From Dama dama (Eukaryota > Chordata > Mammalia > Artiodactyla > Cervidae), in contig NC_083703.1 of the NCBI RefSeq assembly GCF_033118175.1, positions 83,323,501-83,387,500 on the forward strand: a stretch of 64,000 nt of DNA, written 5' to 3'. Both the position numbers and the translations under genes were made by a program. Positions 30,837-43,160 of this stretch are shown here, piece by piece. Positions within the stretch are counted from its first letter, which is position 1. The number at the start of each line of letters is the position of its first letter. Below the pieces are notes generated by a model that did no database searches, was not told the DNA's origin, and saw only the letters and a list, made by a program, of their open reading frames with translations.

Positions 30837-32624
30837 GTCAGGCCTGGCCGACGCAGAACGGGTATGGGTTACCCCAGTTGCTCCCCTGAATGGCATCCAA
30901 GACCCTGCGTGGCTCAGTCGCCCTGGTCACCACCCTCCACCTCATCCAGGACATCATCACCTTGGCGCTCAGAGCCTGCCCTCACCCCCGCCACCCCACC
31001 TCCCCGTCCACCTGTCACCTCCATGGCACTCACCGGCCCAGACGCGGTAACGTGACTGTGATGTTCAAGTACAGCCCCCACCACCATCACCTCTCAGCCA
31101 CTGGGGGAACCGGCCTCCTCTGTGGTCCAGGAGATGCTGGAGGGGACGGGCCAGAAGCTCTAACACTAGGTCACTGGCAAGAAGAGAGGGTGGTTTCAGC
31201 CTGAGAGAGGGTATGGCCGCAGGACAGTCGCCAGGATGCCTGCCAGGACCATAGGCCCTGAGGGGCTGCTCCCACCCCAGCCAACAACGTGGCTGCCTGG
31301 GTGAGCCAGCTGCGCTGAACTGGCCGGGTTTGGGGGGGGCAGCAGCCTGTGCAGGCCCTGTGGGCTCTCCAAGTGCTCAAAGGATCAGGGGCACCCACTG
31401 CCCAGCAGCCTTGCTGGCAGAGCGGCCCCCGGGAGGGTGACCACACACATGACCTGTCCTCCCCACGTCCCCCCCAGGCCGGGCCCCACAGCCCGATTCC
31501 CCCTACCTGGCCTGGACTGTGAGCTTCTGGGAGCCGAGCCATCATTGCCAGTTCCCTGCCTGCTGGGGCTGGGGTGGGGGCGGGCTGGGGTGCCGAGAGC
31601 ACGCTGACCCAGAGATGCTCGCGTCTGCAGGGACCCGGCCCTAGGGCTTCCTGAGCAGCCCCGCCTGCGGGCTTCCCTCCGGGCACTCGGAATCCTGGCC
31701 AGACACACAGGACCCTCACCCAGCGGGTCCTGGAGACCCCTGAGGTCTCCAGCTCTTCACTTTTCATCTCCAAATTAATAGTTTGTCAACCTATAATAGA
31801 GGCAGGTGAAACAGGCAGGAAAAGCACCATGGCCCACCCCCAGGGTGACTTCCTCTCCCGTTCTTGAGGGCAAACAATGCGTGTGTCGGCGACGTGGGTC
31901 CTGACTTACCTCTGTTTGAATCTTCTGATCTCGTCAGGAAGGCCGCCTCACATGTCTGAGGCTGTAGCTAGGTATCATCATTTTCACGATGAGTGAGTAT
32001 TCCGTGTCTGGACGTTTCACAAAGAAGCTGAAATGCTGAGGATTACCCAGACGCCCCGCGTGTTTGATGTGAAGGAAATCGCTCTTGTGACCAACGCACC
32101 GGCATGTGTGTCGGCATGAAAGGTGACTGAACCTCTCGCTGCTCGGCTCCTTCTGGGAAAGGACTGCGGGGGAGGAGAGAGGGAGGGAGCCAGGGGGGCT
32201 CGTCCCTAAGATTTTATTGCTTAAAGGAGAAGAGGTCGGAGGCAGAGGACAGAATGTTGAAGTTTGACAGTGGTGGTGTTTGGGAGGGCCACAGCGGTGG
32301 CATCCTGGTGTTTGGTTTCTCCAATCTTGTTGAAAGTATTTTATGTGTTGTTTTTAGTCACTTCTTTCTATCCTCTCCCGCGTCGATTCCCGGGTTATAC
32401 AGTCATTCCCACGCGCAGTTTGGCTTGGGGGTGGGCAGGTTTGCCACGTTACAGGACTGGCATCGATGTGCCTCCTTCTTTTTTCCCCGGGGGTGGCTTG
32501 TCCCCAGCCAGCGGCCGGGGGTCTACAGGGACGAGCTGTGCGGTGGATGCTGGGAGCAATTCACACACAGGACTCGCAGGCAAACTGGAACTTCAGATAA
32601 GTGACAGGCAATTTTTCAGAGTAA
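30837..32624. other. GC-rich intergenic sequence, no gene seen
   Basis: The minus frame 31171-31773 (200 residues) has no recognisable domain. 31770-32210 is less GC-rich and also shows nothing that I can name. Confidence 0.45.
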
Positions 32625-32638
32625 GAATGTCCCATGCA

Positions 32639-32956
32639 TGGACTCCCTGGTGGTGCATTGGATTCTTAACCACCTGCCAATGCAGGGGACATAGTTTCGA
32701 TCCTTGGTCCAGAAAGACTTCACATGCCATGGGGCAACGAAGCCTGTGCACTGCAGCTCCTGAAGCCCGTGCTCTCGGATCCGGGAGCCACGACTGCTGA
32801 GCTCGTGTGTCTAGAACCCAAGCTCTGCAACAAGAGAAGCCACCGCAATGAGAAGCCCACATACCCAGAGAAGAGTCTCCCTGCTCACTGCAGTTAGCCC
32901 ACGTGTTAGCCCACAAAAAAGACCCAGTGCAGCCAAAAAGAAAAGAAAAAGAAAAA
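32639..32956 (+). mobile_element. CHR-type SINE, complete
   Basis: 'gactccctggtggtgcattggattctta' begins the tRNA-like head and an A-rich tail (GAAAAAGAAAAA) ends it. Target duplication of 14 bp with one mismatch: GAATGTCCCATGCA (32625) and GAATGACCCATGCA (32957). Confidence 0.93.
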
Positions 32957-32970
32957 GAATGACCCATGCA

Positions 32971-35340
32971 ATATTTGGGAAATAAATCTTACTTGTTATT
33001 TATGCAACAAAGGATTAAACTTGCCCCCCGCCAAAAGGTTTGGCATTTGCCAGCTCCTTGGAGGTGACCTCTGAGCCCTTGAATGTCCTGTCTGACGAGA
33101 GTATCTCTGTTCCCAGGGGGCCTTGGGCCATGGGGCTGCTCTGTGCTGGTGAGGTGATTTTGGGGGCACCTGAGCCACGCGGTCTCAGCTCTGCCTCCGG
33201 AGGGGCTGGAGTTTGAGGTCAGACACGCAGGTGTCCCGTGTGCCCAGTGACCGACCCTGGTCAGCAGGGCCTCAGGGGCAGCGCCAGGGCCACGGTCACT
33301 GCTGGGAGAAAAAGGAAGGACCCAGGAGAGGCAGTGGGACCCACGGTCAGTTCGGCATCCAAGTCCTCAACTCGGGACGAAGCCCCCCGATTCTCCTGGG
33401 CGTGTGAATGTGGCCCAGTGCTGGGTGGAGCCTCTCCTGGGCAGCCCTGGTTTCCATGTAATCCTGACACTGGACACATAGATTCCTTCCAGAATACATT
33501 CTCTTGGGAAGGATTTAATTAAAGTCACCAAGGGATTTAATTAAATATAATTGCAAGATTTATTTTTATTTTTATTTTTTAAGAAAAAGCAATGCCTAGG
33601 AAAAAAGCCCCAAACTGCTAGCACAGCTATCCATTCTGCCTCTTGGTGTTTGACTTTTGTTGTTGTGAATAAGAATGTGGGAAAATGCTTGAGACAAGAA
33701 AGCATATTATTCGTTCACTTGTCCATAATTTCTTAAATCATCAGATGTTTGATGATCTCTTTTCTTCTCCCCGTAACCTGGAAGATGAAAGGGGACAAGA
33801 TATGCCTGGTGTCTCCAGGCAGGGACCGTGCAGCTGGGGCGGGGCAGGGAGAGGCCCTGGGAGGATGCAGCCCTGGGCTGAGGGTCGTGTGTGGTGGTCC
33901 CAGGCTGAGTAGGGTGGGGGTGCAGAGGTCTGCTGGCTGCACCCTCGGGAGCACGTGCTGTCAGCGTCTGAGTGCGTCCACCAGGCCCTTTGCCTCTGAG
34001 CTTCTGTCGCCTCCCCGAGCGGACCGTGTGGAGACAGGAGGCTGGGGCAGGCGTGTGGCTCCCGCATCAGTACCCGCTGCTCCTCTGGGGGAGGCAGGAA
34101 TCCAGGGGGTCCCCCTCGATGTACCAACCCCGAGAAGCAGAAGGAGCCCAGGGTGGCGCTTCTGAGAGGAGGTGACCTTGTGGGGCTGGGCGACCTTGAG
34201 CGTGGCTCACCCTCACGATAGCTGTCTTGTTGCTGGCTTCTTGTGGGCTGGGTGCTGGGCAGAGAGGTGGACAAGGCTCAGCTCCCGCCCTTGGGGGCTC
34301 AGTGTCCCAGAGAGACTGCAGGACCTGCCTTGCTGGCCATGGCCTGCACTTCTCCGGCTCCCTCCGCGCCCCAGCCCCTCACCCCCACCCTGGTCTCCGC
34401 CTGGGGCTCCCAGGCTCTCACGTCTGCCTGTGCCTAGGACCTGGCATGTGACTTGCAGCAGCCACGTCCTCACACGTGCGAAGATTGCAGCGTCTGAGGG
34501 CGCTCCTCAGGCCCCCGCGGCAGTGAGCCGGGAGGTGGTGGCGCGGGCCTTGCCCGCGGGGCCCGTCACAGCGGGCTCCTGCGTGCCTGAGCCCTGGGTG
34601 GGCACCAGCCGGGCTGTGGCTCGGCCCTTCTCCTGCAGCTGGGAGGACCCTGCTCCCCGGAGACCCAGGGTGGGCCAGCGTCTGACTGCTTAATAGCATT
34701 AACTTAAACCATAACAAAATAAAGAAATAAAGCAAAGGGAAGACCAGCACATTTGTGTTGCCTCATCCATGAGGGAATGACACCCAGGGAACGATAGCAT
34801 CTGCTGCGAACAGGAGGATAGGGCAGCCAGCTCTGTTGTTCCGCTGCCCCCGGACGGCAGAGAGCATGACGCCTGCGCCTGAAGCCTGGTGGATGCCAGA
34901 CGAAACAGGCCACGGGGCCGCCCCTGGGAGAGCTGCGCGGGCAGCTGCGGGCCCTCCTCCCAGGGCTCTTTGTCTCGGGACCTCAGGGTCCTCCCAAGGG
35001 TCACCCTGGGAGTGCAATGAGGCCCGAGATCCATGTACCCCCTGATGTGAATGCCCGTCCCTCGTCCCCATTTCCAGCAGCAGATGCTGAGGCTGGCAGG
35101 GCGGGGACGGAGATGGTGGGGCTGCGTCCTCAGTCACTGCTCCCTGACTTTCCTGCCAGGATGGGTGAGCCTTTCCCGAACCAGCCACCCCCAACTTCAT
35201 GGGCCAAGAGTGGCCTCCGTGCTCAGACAGGACTCAGATCCTGACCATCGCCCCCCAGGGCTCCAACCAGTGTGATTTCACAGGCGTTGCGAGTGATGGG
35301 CCCGGGGCTCCAGCGGGGCAGGAGGGAGACAGCCTGGTCC
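32971..35340. other. Intergenic sequence, no gene seen
   Basis: An AT-rich stretch (33490-33760) contains a near-duplicate of GGGATTTAATTAAA. The rest is GC-rich with chance open frames. Confidence 0.4.
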
Positions 35341-35470
35341 ACCCTGCCTGCAGCCTGCTGGCCCCCCACTCCCCGGTCCTCCGTTCCCGCCTCTGCAGAG
35401 ACCCTGCCTGCAGCCTGCTGGCCCCCCACTGCCCGGTCCTCCGTTCCCACCTCTGCAGAGACCCTGCCCA
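35341..35470. repeat. Tandem duplication, two copies of 60 bp
   Basis: 35341-35400 and 35401-35460 are identical except for two substitutions (T/G at the C-rich stretch and G/A near the end); a partial third start (ACCCTGCC) follows. The near identity means a recent event. Confidence 0.95.
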
Positions 35471-38400
35471 CAGACTGCGGAGGGTCAGGAGGGAGCAAGG
35501 CCCCAGTGTCGTCACAGTGAGAGCCCTCTCCTTGATCTTTGTCTGCATGTCCTGGCGGGGACCCTGGAGGTCGCCCCCTTCCTTGCGGCAAGCCAACCTC
35601 AGTTGCCACAGCCCGTGAGCCGCCAGGGCTCGCAGGGCGAGGAGGGACCGCTCACCCTTGCGGCGCTCTGCCTCGTGTGGCCCACCCCCCCACACCCTCT
35701 GGCCCCAGTCCCTTCAGTCGGACCAGAGTCTGACCTCCTTCCTGCAGCTCACGGAGACCCTGATTAGGTGTGCAATCATTGTCTTCGATGTCATCACCAG
35801 TTTTCAATTGTAATGATCAAACAGGGCAGCCTGGAGACCCCCAGAGCCCACGGGGACACTCTTGACCGAGGCCTCACCCTCCTTCAAGCTGGGGTGGCAG
35901 TGGGGGCGCAAGGGGCAGGGCTGGCTCCACCCCGTGCGGCCAAGTCCAACCCGTCCGGCCGAGCTCGGGTCTGTGCAGCCCGCGTCCTTCCTGCAGGTGC
36001 TGGGGCCGGGACGCCCACGGCTGCAGCTCCCACCCACACACAGGCTCGTTTCAGGGCGCTCCTTGCCCCTTGCTGCGGCTGCTGGGTGACAGCGGGAGGC
36101 CGCTCGCTGAGGTCTGAGCCCCGTCTTGGAGGGGAAGGGGACCGAGGGCCGCATGTGGCCCTGGGGGTCTGGCTGCAGGGAGCACTGGCCATGCTGCTCT
36201 GCAGGGGAGTGACCGCTGTGCCCATAGTTCCCCAGGCATGCAGTTGTGCCGGCTGCTGCACGGGAGGGGGCCTCACCGGGCTCTGTCTCTGTCCCCAGAG
36301 CGCTCCATGTCCCCCTGACCCCGCGAGCTGGAGGCACAGGACTGGGGAGCCAGGGCCAGGGCCCCTCGCTGGCCGCCAGTGCCTGAGGATCTATCAAACC
36401 CGAGGGCCTCTCACCTCTGGGGCCTTAGAGTGCTTTTAAGAGGCTATTAGTCAGAATTTTGTAATTTCTGCTTCCTAAGTGTTCTCCCCTCGCCTGGCCC
36501 TGACCCCCATGAAATTATTTCCAGGTGCCCCACTTGAAAGAGGGACCGAGCGTCCCAATATTCAGGCACCTCCAGCCTGGCCCTCTGCCCTGGGGGCCAA
36601 ATGCACTCCAGACACCCAGGAGAGCGGCCGCCCACCTTAAGGCTGGGGACTTCTGCAGGGAGTCTGCCCCTCCCAGCCCTGCCCCCACTGATGGCACCTT
36701 TTCCTGCCCAGAGCGGTCCAGGCCCGGGAGACCCACAAGGGAAGAGACCCCGAGGCTCCAGCAGAAGCCCGCTCAGTCCCCATTCCTGCGGCCCGGAGCC
36801 AAGGCCTCCAGCCGTCCCGGGGGGCAGTCAGGCCACCGCGGGCGGGCCATAGACGCCCCCCCAATCCCCCTGATTCACTGCTGCTGTGTGATGCCTCCGT
36901 GGTTTCTCAGGGCCCCACCATGGTCACACCTGAGCCGGAGCCCCCAAGGGCAGGCCGTCCAGTGCTGGAGCTCAGAACACAGGCACTGCATGGCGTGAAT
37001 TCAGACCAGCCCGAGTCCAGCTGATGTGACCTCAGTCGTAGTGAATCAGACAGCGGACCAGCTGTGTGGTGTGAGCTGAGCCAGCCTGATGCGTGGATGG
37101 AGGCGGAGGCTGGTGGCGGAGTGCTGGCAAGGGGAGGCTTACACCCAGGGGAGAGGCCAAAGGCTGGGATGACAGTCACGAGAGGCTGACTCCAGGCACC
37201 GACCACGGTCACTGTCCCCGCCCGCCCCCCCCCCCCCCGGCCTGCACTCCGTCACGCCGTGGTGACACCTCCGTCTCTGGGCCCTCTGCTGCAGACGTGG
37301 TCCTGCACTGTGCTACATCCACACTCTGCTTAAACACTGCCGCCTCCTCCTCACAGATGGACTGACGGAGGCTTGGGAAGAACAAATCCCATGGCAGGCA
37401 AGTGGCAGAGCCCAGCTTGAGCTCCAGCCTCCACCTCTGAAGCTGTGCCCTCTCCCCTGGACTACAGATCCCGTCTCTCTGAGGGTCAGTCTGAATTGCC
37501 ACCTCCTCCAGGCAGCCTGCTCTGACTGCTTCATTGCTTTTCTGAGTCAAGGTTTATGTCCTGACTCACATCCTTCAAGAGGTGACAGAGGAGGGTCTCC
37601 CCACATGGGCTGCAAATCCTGGGGAGACGAAGCAGGAGATAAGTCTGCCGTGCTATTTCCGCCCCAGTCCCGGGTCGGTCAGAGCCCCTGCGAGTAGTCC
37701 TGCTCATCCGTTGACTGCGGGCCCAGAGCACTGCCGGGCGGGGCCTAGAGCCCAAGGCCCTGCCTCAGTTTTTCGGGGCGGCCACAACCCTTGCTAGGGG
37801 CAGGCCGGGCTCACCGGATGAGTGGACCACGGCGGCAGGGTGGTTTTTATCTGGGGTGCAAATACTGTCTCTTCCCGGGGGGATGAGGCGGGCCCACGTG
37901 CAGGCTCTGCAGCCCCCCAGCAGCAGCGCCACGCCACTCCATGGGCACAGTGGGCTGGTGGGGGCCCTTGGGGTCCCTGCCAGGTGTGGGGACTTGGGAG
38001 CTCTGGAGTGAAGGGACCTTCCTGGGATCACCCCAGACCCTGGGGTGGGGGGCCAGGGCTCGGACCTGCTGGGCGTGTGTCCCAGGCTGAGCCTTTCCTG
38101 TTCTCTGCACCCCCACGAGGGCCCCAGGTGTCCGGGCACCCCCGTTTGGCGGCATACCGTCCACTCCCTCCCCGTGGGAGCATGCGGAGTGCTGCCCCCT
38201 GTCCCCTGCCTGCCTGTGTGTCACAGTAAACACTGTTTGGATCCAAAGCAAATTGGCTCTAATTAGCCAGCCGCCAGATTACAGCTTGGAGGAGCCAGTG
38301 GAAAGGACGGTTCTTCCCGGGGGGGGAGTGGGGACTTAATTAGTGTGGCAGCCAGGCTGGCCCCTCCACCAGATGCACTGTCTTCCTCCTCCCCACGGTC

Positions 38401-38575
38401 TCTTGCTATGAGCACTTGCCCAAGCTGAAGACCCGTCTTGATAAACTGTTCAGCTTGCCTCTGAGCAGGCTGTCGGGGGAGTGGTGCTCGGGGATCCCTA
38501 GGTGGACGGGAGAGGGCCCATTCACTGCCGGCCATGTTTTGGGGATCAAGAAAGACAGGACAGCATCTCCATCAT
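35471..38575. other. GC-rich intergenic sequence, no gene seen
   Basis: Contains a run of 14 or more C (about 37227-37240). 38225-38290 holds the homeodomain-type word CTCTAATTAGCCAG in an AT-richer context. Open frames such as 35768-36439 show no domain. Confidence 0.4.
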
Positions 38576-38775
38576 GGCAAAGGCCACCGACATCTCTTGA
38601 TGGTTGTCATGAGTACTGTCAATCCTGGGGGCATCTCCAGAGCCACTGTCACTATCACTGTCACCATGGTTACCAACACCACCCCCACCATCACCATGGT
38701 TACTGTCACTACCAGGTCCATCACCATGGTTACTGCAACCTCTGCCGTCACCATGGTGGCCACCACCCCACCCCT
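38576..38775. repeat. Degenerate CACCATGGTTACTG minisatellite
   Basis: CACCATGGTTACTG-like units recur from about 38640 to 38770 at irregular spacing of roughly 15-30 bp. The open frames on both strands here (Thr/Val/Met-rich) are products of the repeat, not genes. Confidence 0.75.
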
Positions 38776-41700
38776 GGGCTGGATGTTCTCCATCTGGCCC
38801 TTCAGGTCCACTCTCCTCTGATCCTGTGTCTTAGGAGCCTGACCTTTATGGAATGCATCAAGGAACTGCGTCCCCCTCCTTCTGGTGGGATCTGCCAACA
38901 CTGGCCGGTGGGGAGGGGGAGGAGGAGGAGGAGGAAGGGGAGGAAGACCATAGGAGAAGGACAGAGGCTGTGGTCCTTGGCGGAGACTCAGTCAGAGCCA
39001 CCCCCTACCCTCTGGAGCTGGGGGAGACAGGAGATGCAGCCAATATCACATCAGACATACTCATCCTGAGAAAGTACCCCTTGTTTGCTTGAAACTCAAA
39101 TTTAACCAGGAGTCATGTGCTTTAGCATCCTATCTGCACGGGAGGATGTGAGTAGCAGAGTTCCACGGTCCTAGGGGCCCCTGTTTCTCCCGCCGTCTAG
39201 TGCCCAGCCCGTCCTGTAGGCTGTGAGTACAGGCGTACCCTCCTGCCTCCATCCTCACCCCGACAGCATCTGGTAGGCTCCAACACACCTACAGTAACCC
39301 CAAAGCAGCATCCTAAATATTCCAGCATTGGTGCTTACTGTTTGCCAGAGCTGGGGACTTGGAGGAGCAAGGTAGGGTGGATGAGGCTGGACCATGCTCT
39401 TTCCTAGATTCAGCCTCCTGGACTAACCCTTTCAACCACTTTTGAGAGACCTGAGAGGCAGGGAAGAGGCCCTGGGGAGACCATGGTGACAGAGGTGCGG
39501 CCTTTAGGAAGGCATCCCCCTTCTGGACTCCAGGCCACGGGGACCAGACACGGCATAGCTGGCCCCTTCCCTCCAGGAGGCGGGAGGGGTGGACAGGGGC
39601 CAGGCGGGTGTGGATGACGAGGAGCACAGCTCTAGAGGCTGCAGGGCTGGGATCTGACCCCCGAGGGCCCGGCCAAGTCTCCTTTCTCCTGTGACCACCT
39701 TCTGTCCAAGCCCACCAGGTCCCCAGGAGAGCCTCTGAGCTCCGCACCTGTGTATTCCACAGTGCAGAACCAAACAACAGCATTCACGAAACCAGGAATG
39801 ACAGCATCTCCTCTGTTGGTTTAGGGCATTGAGTTAAATTTCGGCTTCCATCATCACCTCTGATGTGGAGAGGCCTCCTCAGCAGGGGCCTGTGGGGAGG
39901 GGAGGATTGATGAGGGAGGGCTGCCCAGGGCCAGGCTGTGATGGGTGTCCACAACCACAAAGCTCTTAGCTCACCCAATCCTCCCATTCTTTACCTGGTA
40001 GCTGTCATATACCTATACCCATTTCACAGCCAAGGAAGCTGAGGCAGGGATGGGTGAGGGGCCTCCAGGAAGGTCTCCCAGTGGGTGCAGAGCTGGTCCT
40101 CGGGGTTGTATCTGACATCAGAGTCTGCACTCTACTGCTTCCTTGGACCCTGATGGTGATGGGGACCTCACTACCTCTCCAGCCTGTTCCTGTCTGATCC
40201 TGCCATCTGGGGCATTGCAGACCCAGACTGCTTCTTCTCTGAGTGATGAGGGTCAGATCTCCCCTCTCGGGTTTCCTGCCTGGTTCCCAGGGGTCCAGGC
40301 TGCCATCTAGGCGTCAACCTTACAAAGGAGGCTCGGAGGTGGCTGGGGAGCAGAAGGGCAGGGCTTGAGTTGCTGGTGTGACTGGCCCTGACACTCGGGA
40401 TGTGACCTTGGGGAGGCCTCCTCTGCCCCTGGAGCCTCAGCTATTTGTCTATAAAATAGAGTGCAGGTGGGGTAGGTCTCAGACAAGATGCTGTCTGGGA
40501 AAGCAGTGGCTAACACGGGGCTTCTCTGCCATCCCAGAGCCCGGGTGTGAAGGGGCAGAGGGGCAGGCTGCAGCCTCTGGCCTGGAGGTCAGCTCTGGAC
40601 GGGGAGTCCCGTGGACGTGGGCCCAGGCTGCCTCTCCCCTTCCACTCCTCCCCGAAGTGCCCGCGGCATCGGTGAGCTTCTCTCTCTTTGTTACTTCCTT
40701 GAGGAGCAGCTTATTATGAGTCTGAGCACCCGGTGATAGCAGAGCTTTGGCTTGTTTTATGCCGGCCCGCATAATGCATAAACATTTTAAATCTTCTTGG
40801 CTATGCATGAGTGTGTCCTAGAGAAGCAAAGAATAAACACGATCTGGGGCTGAGCTGCATGTTTCATGCTGCAGCAGAGAATTTAAAATCCCCTTCCCGG
40901 CTGCAGCTGCCCCCCTCCTGAGTATGCCCTGGCTGGGGGCGGGCAGGCCGGGCCTGGGCGTGCAGGTGAGCCGCAGGGGCCCCGGGGTCCTTGGCGCCCG
41001 GAGCCAGGCCCCTGACTCAGCCTCTCCACCTGTTGGCGTTTGTGTTCTCTCTCCATGTTCCGTTCTCCAGTGTGAGGGACAGAAATAGCCAGAGTTCCCA
41101 GCAGGACGCTTCGTAAACACTTTGCGGGTGTGATGGGCATGCAGATTGGCCAGGTGGCTACTTGCCTGCTTTGCTTCTGGGGTGAGCCACACACACTTGT
41201 GGGCACTGGCCCGCCTGCCTCCCCGTGGGCAGGGCACACACCCACCCAGGTTGGCTCACAGTTTAGATCCGTGGCTCAGGCCTGGGGAACCTTATACCCC
41301 CACCCCAGGCTCTGCCCAGACCAGTTGAATCAGACTCCAGGGCAGCCCCGTGTCTGTGCTGTTAAGAAGTGCCCAGGAGATACTTGTGTGAGCTGGAGTG
41401 GAGGATCCTAACCCGGGTGGGCTCGGGAGGGTCTGGCAAGGAGGAAAGGGGAGAATCAGGGGTTAGTGAGGACAAGGACCCTCTGGCCTCACAGACCCAA
41501 ACTCCCTGGGACCCTCAGAAGGTGGCTGAGAGGCCATCCCGCTACAGTGAGAGTGAGAGGTGGGCCACAGCTCTCTGCCAAGCTGGGTTTCTGGCCTTTG
41601 ATCAGAATGCTCCTTCTGAGAGGTGAGGACTAAAGGGGCCCAGGCCGCCCGCCCGCACCCCCGGCTCCAGCAGCCAGAGGGAAGCTGCGCTCCCTGCATC

Positions 41701-42009
41701 CCAGGTGTCCTCCTGTGCCCGGCGGGGTTTGGCAGTGGTGGCAGCAGCAACTCCCGATTGGCCTACCTCCCGGCTGCCCCTTTGCTGCACCTGGGCTGCC
41801 GGGGGGTCACAGCAGATCCAGGCAGGAGGAGGGCATGGGGCATGGACAGTTGCTACTCAGCTAGGGCAGCGGAGGCCAGTGCTGGGGACTCTGAGGGCAG
41901 GGGCAGGGGCGCCTGGTGCTGGGGTGTGTGGAGGGGACACTGCCAGCCTGATTCCGCCACCCAGGCCAGCCTGGGACCTGACTTGCCCCTGCCCGTGTCC
42001 TCCCCTTGT
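38776..42009. other. Intergenic sequence with MIR traces
   Basis: A GGA-rich run lies at 38915-38945. 'cccatttcacagccaaggaagctgaggcaggg' at 40017-40049 is MIR. 40680-40890 is an AT-rich island. No gene seen. Confidence 0.4.
40680..40890. promoter_or_regulatory. AT-rich island, candidate conserved noncoding element
   Basis: In a GC-rich, repeat-poor setting this stretch has homeodomain/octamer-like words (ATAATGCATAAACATTTTAAAT and CTATGCATGAG) and no SINE or LINE signature. The call rests only on composition. Confidence 0.28.
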
Positions 42010-42112
42010 TGGGGCTTGAGTGGGTTGAATGGTGTCCCCGCAAATTCGCATCCACTCAAAACCTTGGAATGCAAACTTACTTGGACTAAGGGCCTTTGCA
42101 GATGTAATTACA
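42010..42112 (+). repeat. MaLR-type LTR fragment
   Basis: 'gtgggttgaatggtgtcccc' through 'gggcctttgcagatgtaatta' is the start of an old MLT1-like LTR in sense, cut by the Bov-tA that follows. Confidence 0.5.
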
Positions 42113-42268
42113 GGCTTCCTCGTGACTCAGATGGCAATGCGGGAGACCCAGTTTCAATCCCTGGGTCACGAAGATCCCCTGGAGAAGGGAATGGCTGCCC
42201 ACTCCAGTATTCTGGAGACTCCCATGGGCAGAGGAGCCTGGTGGACTGCAGTCGTGGGGTCGCAGGCG
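42113..42268 (+). mobile_element. Bov-tA SINE with internal deletions
   Basis: The head 'ggcttcctcgtgactcagatgg' and the body to 'ggactgcagtcgtggggtcgcaggc' are present but shortened. Confidence 0.88.
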
Positions 42269-42935
42269 AAATCAAGGTGAAGCTCCCGGGCTAAGGTCAG
42301 TCTGGATTGGGGTGACCCATAGAAACAAAGGCGCAGACACCAGGGGCAACGGCCTGGGCACACATCATACTGTCTGTTCACCGACGGAGAGGGTGCAGGG
42401 AAGACTGTCCACTGTGGGGCGGGGTGCTGTGGGCCTGGCCAGACCCGAGCCTGGACATCGGGTGACGAGCCCACAGCCCCACGGCTGGTCACCCGGCACG
42501 AGGCAGGATGCAGAGGCGGACACGGCCCTTTCCAGTCCTGGAAAGAGCTCGATGGGGCATATGGCCCATTTTGGGAGCCAGGCCAGGAGGGCTTCACAGG
42601 GGAGGTGACACCTGGGCTGAGACCTCAGCTGGTTGGGAGTGGCTGGCAGAAGCAGGGTGGATTCTGGTCAGAGGGTCAGCGGGGCAGGCCCCCAGGTGGC
42701 TGGCCCTAGGCTGGCGGAGGAGCCCTGTCCTGCAGCTACTGAGGCCAGCAGCAGGGGAAGCAAGGCCCCAGAGGTGTGGCTGGGCCTGGAGGGCGCGTTC
42801 GTCCAGGAGGCAGGGCGCAAGGTCAAGGGTGGAGCAGAAGGCCCCATGGACTCGACCATGGAGGGAGCAGGGAAGGGGCTGGGGCTCCACCAGGACGACA
42901 GGGGCCTCTGAGGTGCTGGGAGAGCGTGCAGCCCC
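42269..42935. other. Intergenic sequence, no gene seen
   Basis: GC-rich, with chance open frames only. Confidence 0.45.
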
Positions 42936-43160
42936 TGTGTGTGCGTGTGTGCGCGCATGTGTGCATGTGTGTGTGTGTGCATGTGTGCGCATGTGTGTGT
43001 GTGCATGTGCATGTGTGTGCGAATGTGTGTGCGCGTGTGCGTGCCTGTGTGTGCATGTGTGTCTGTGTGCGTGCACATGTGCGCGTGCGTGTGCATGTAT
43101 GTGCATTGTGTGTGTGTGCGTGTGCGTGCGTGCGCATGTGTGTGTGCATGTGCCCATGTT
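42936..43160. repeat. Imperfect (TG)n/(GTGC)n tract
   Basis: Over 220 bases of alternating purine-pyrimidine sequence (TGTG, GCGC, GCAT). Long Cys/Val/Met and His/Thr frames on the two strands are artefacts of it. Such tracts can adopt Z-DNA. Confidence 0.92.

Noticed and set aside
38534..38821. Thr/Val/Met-rich frame
   Set aside because: Product of the CACCATGGTTACTG repeat.
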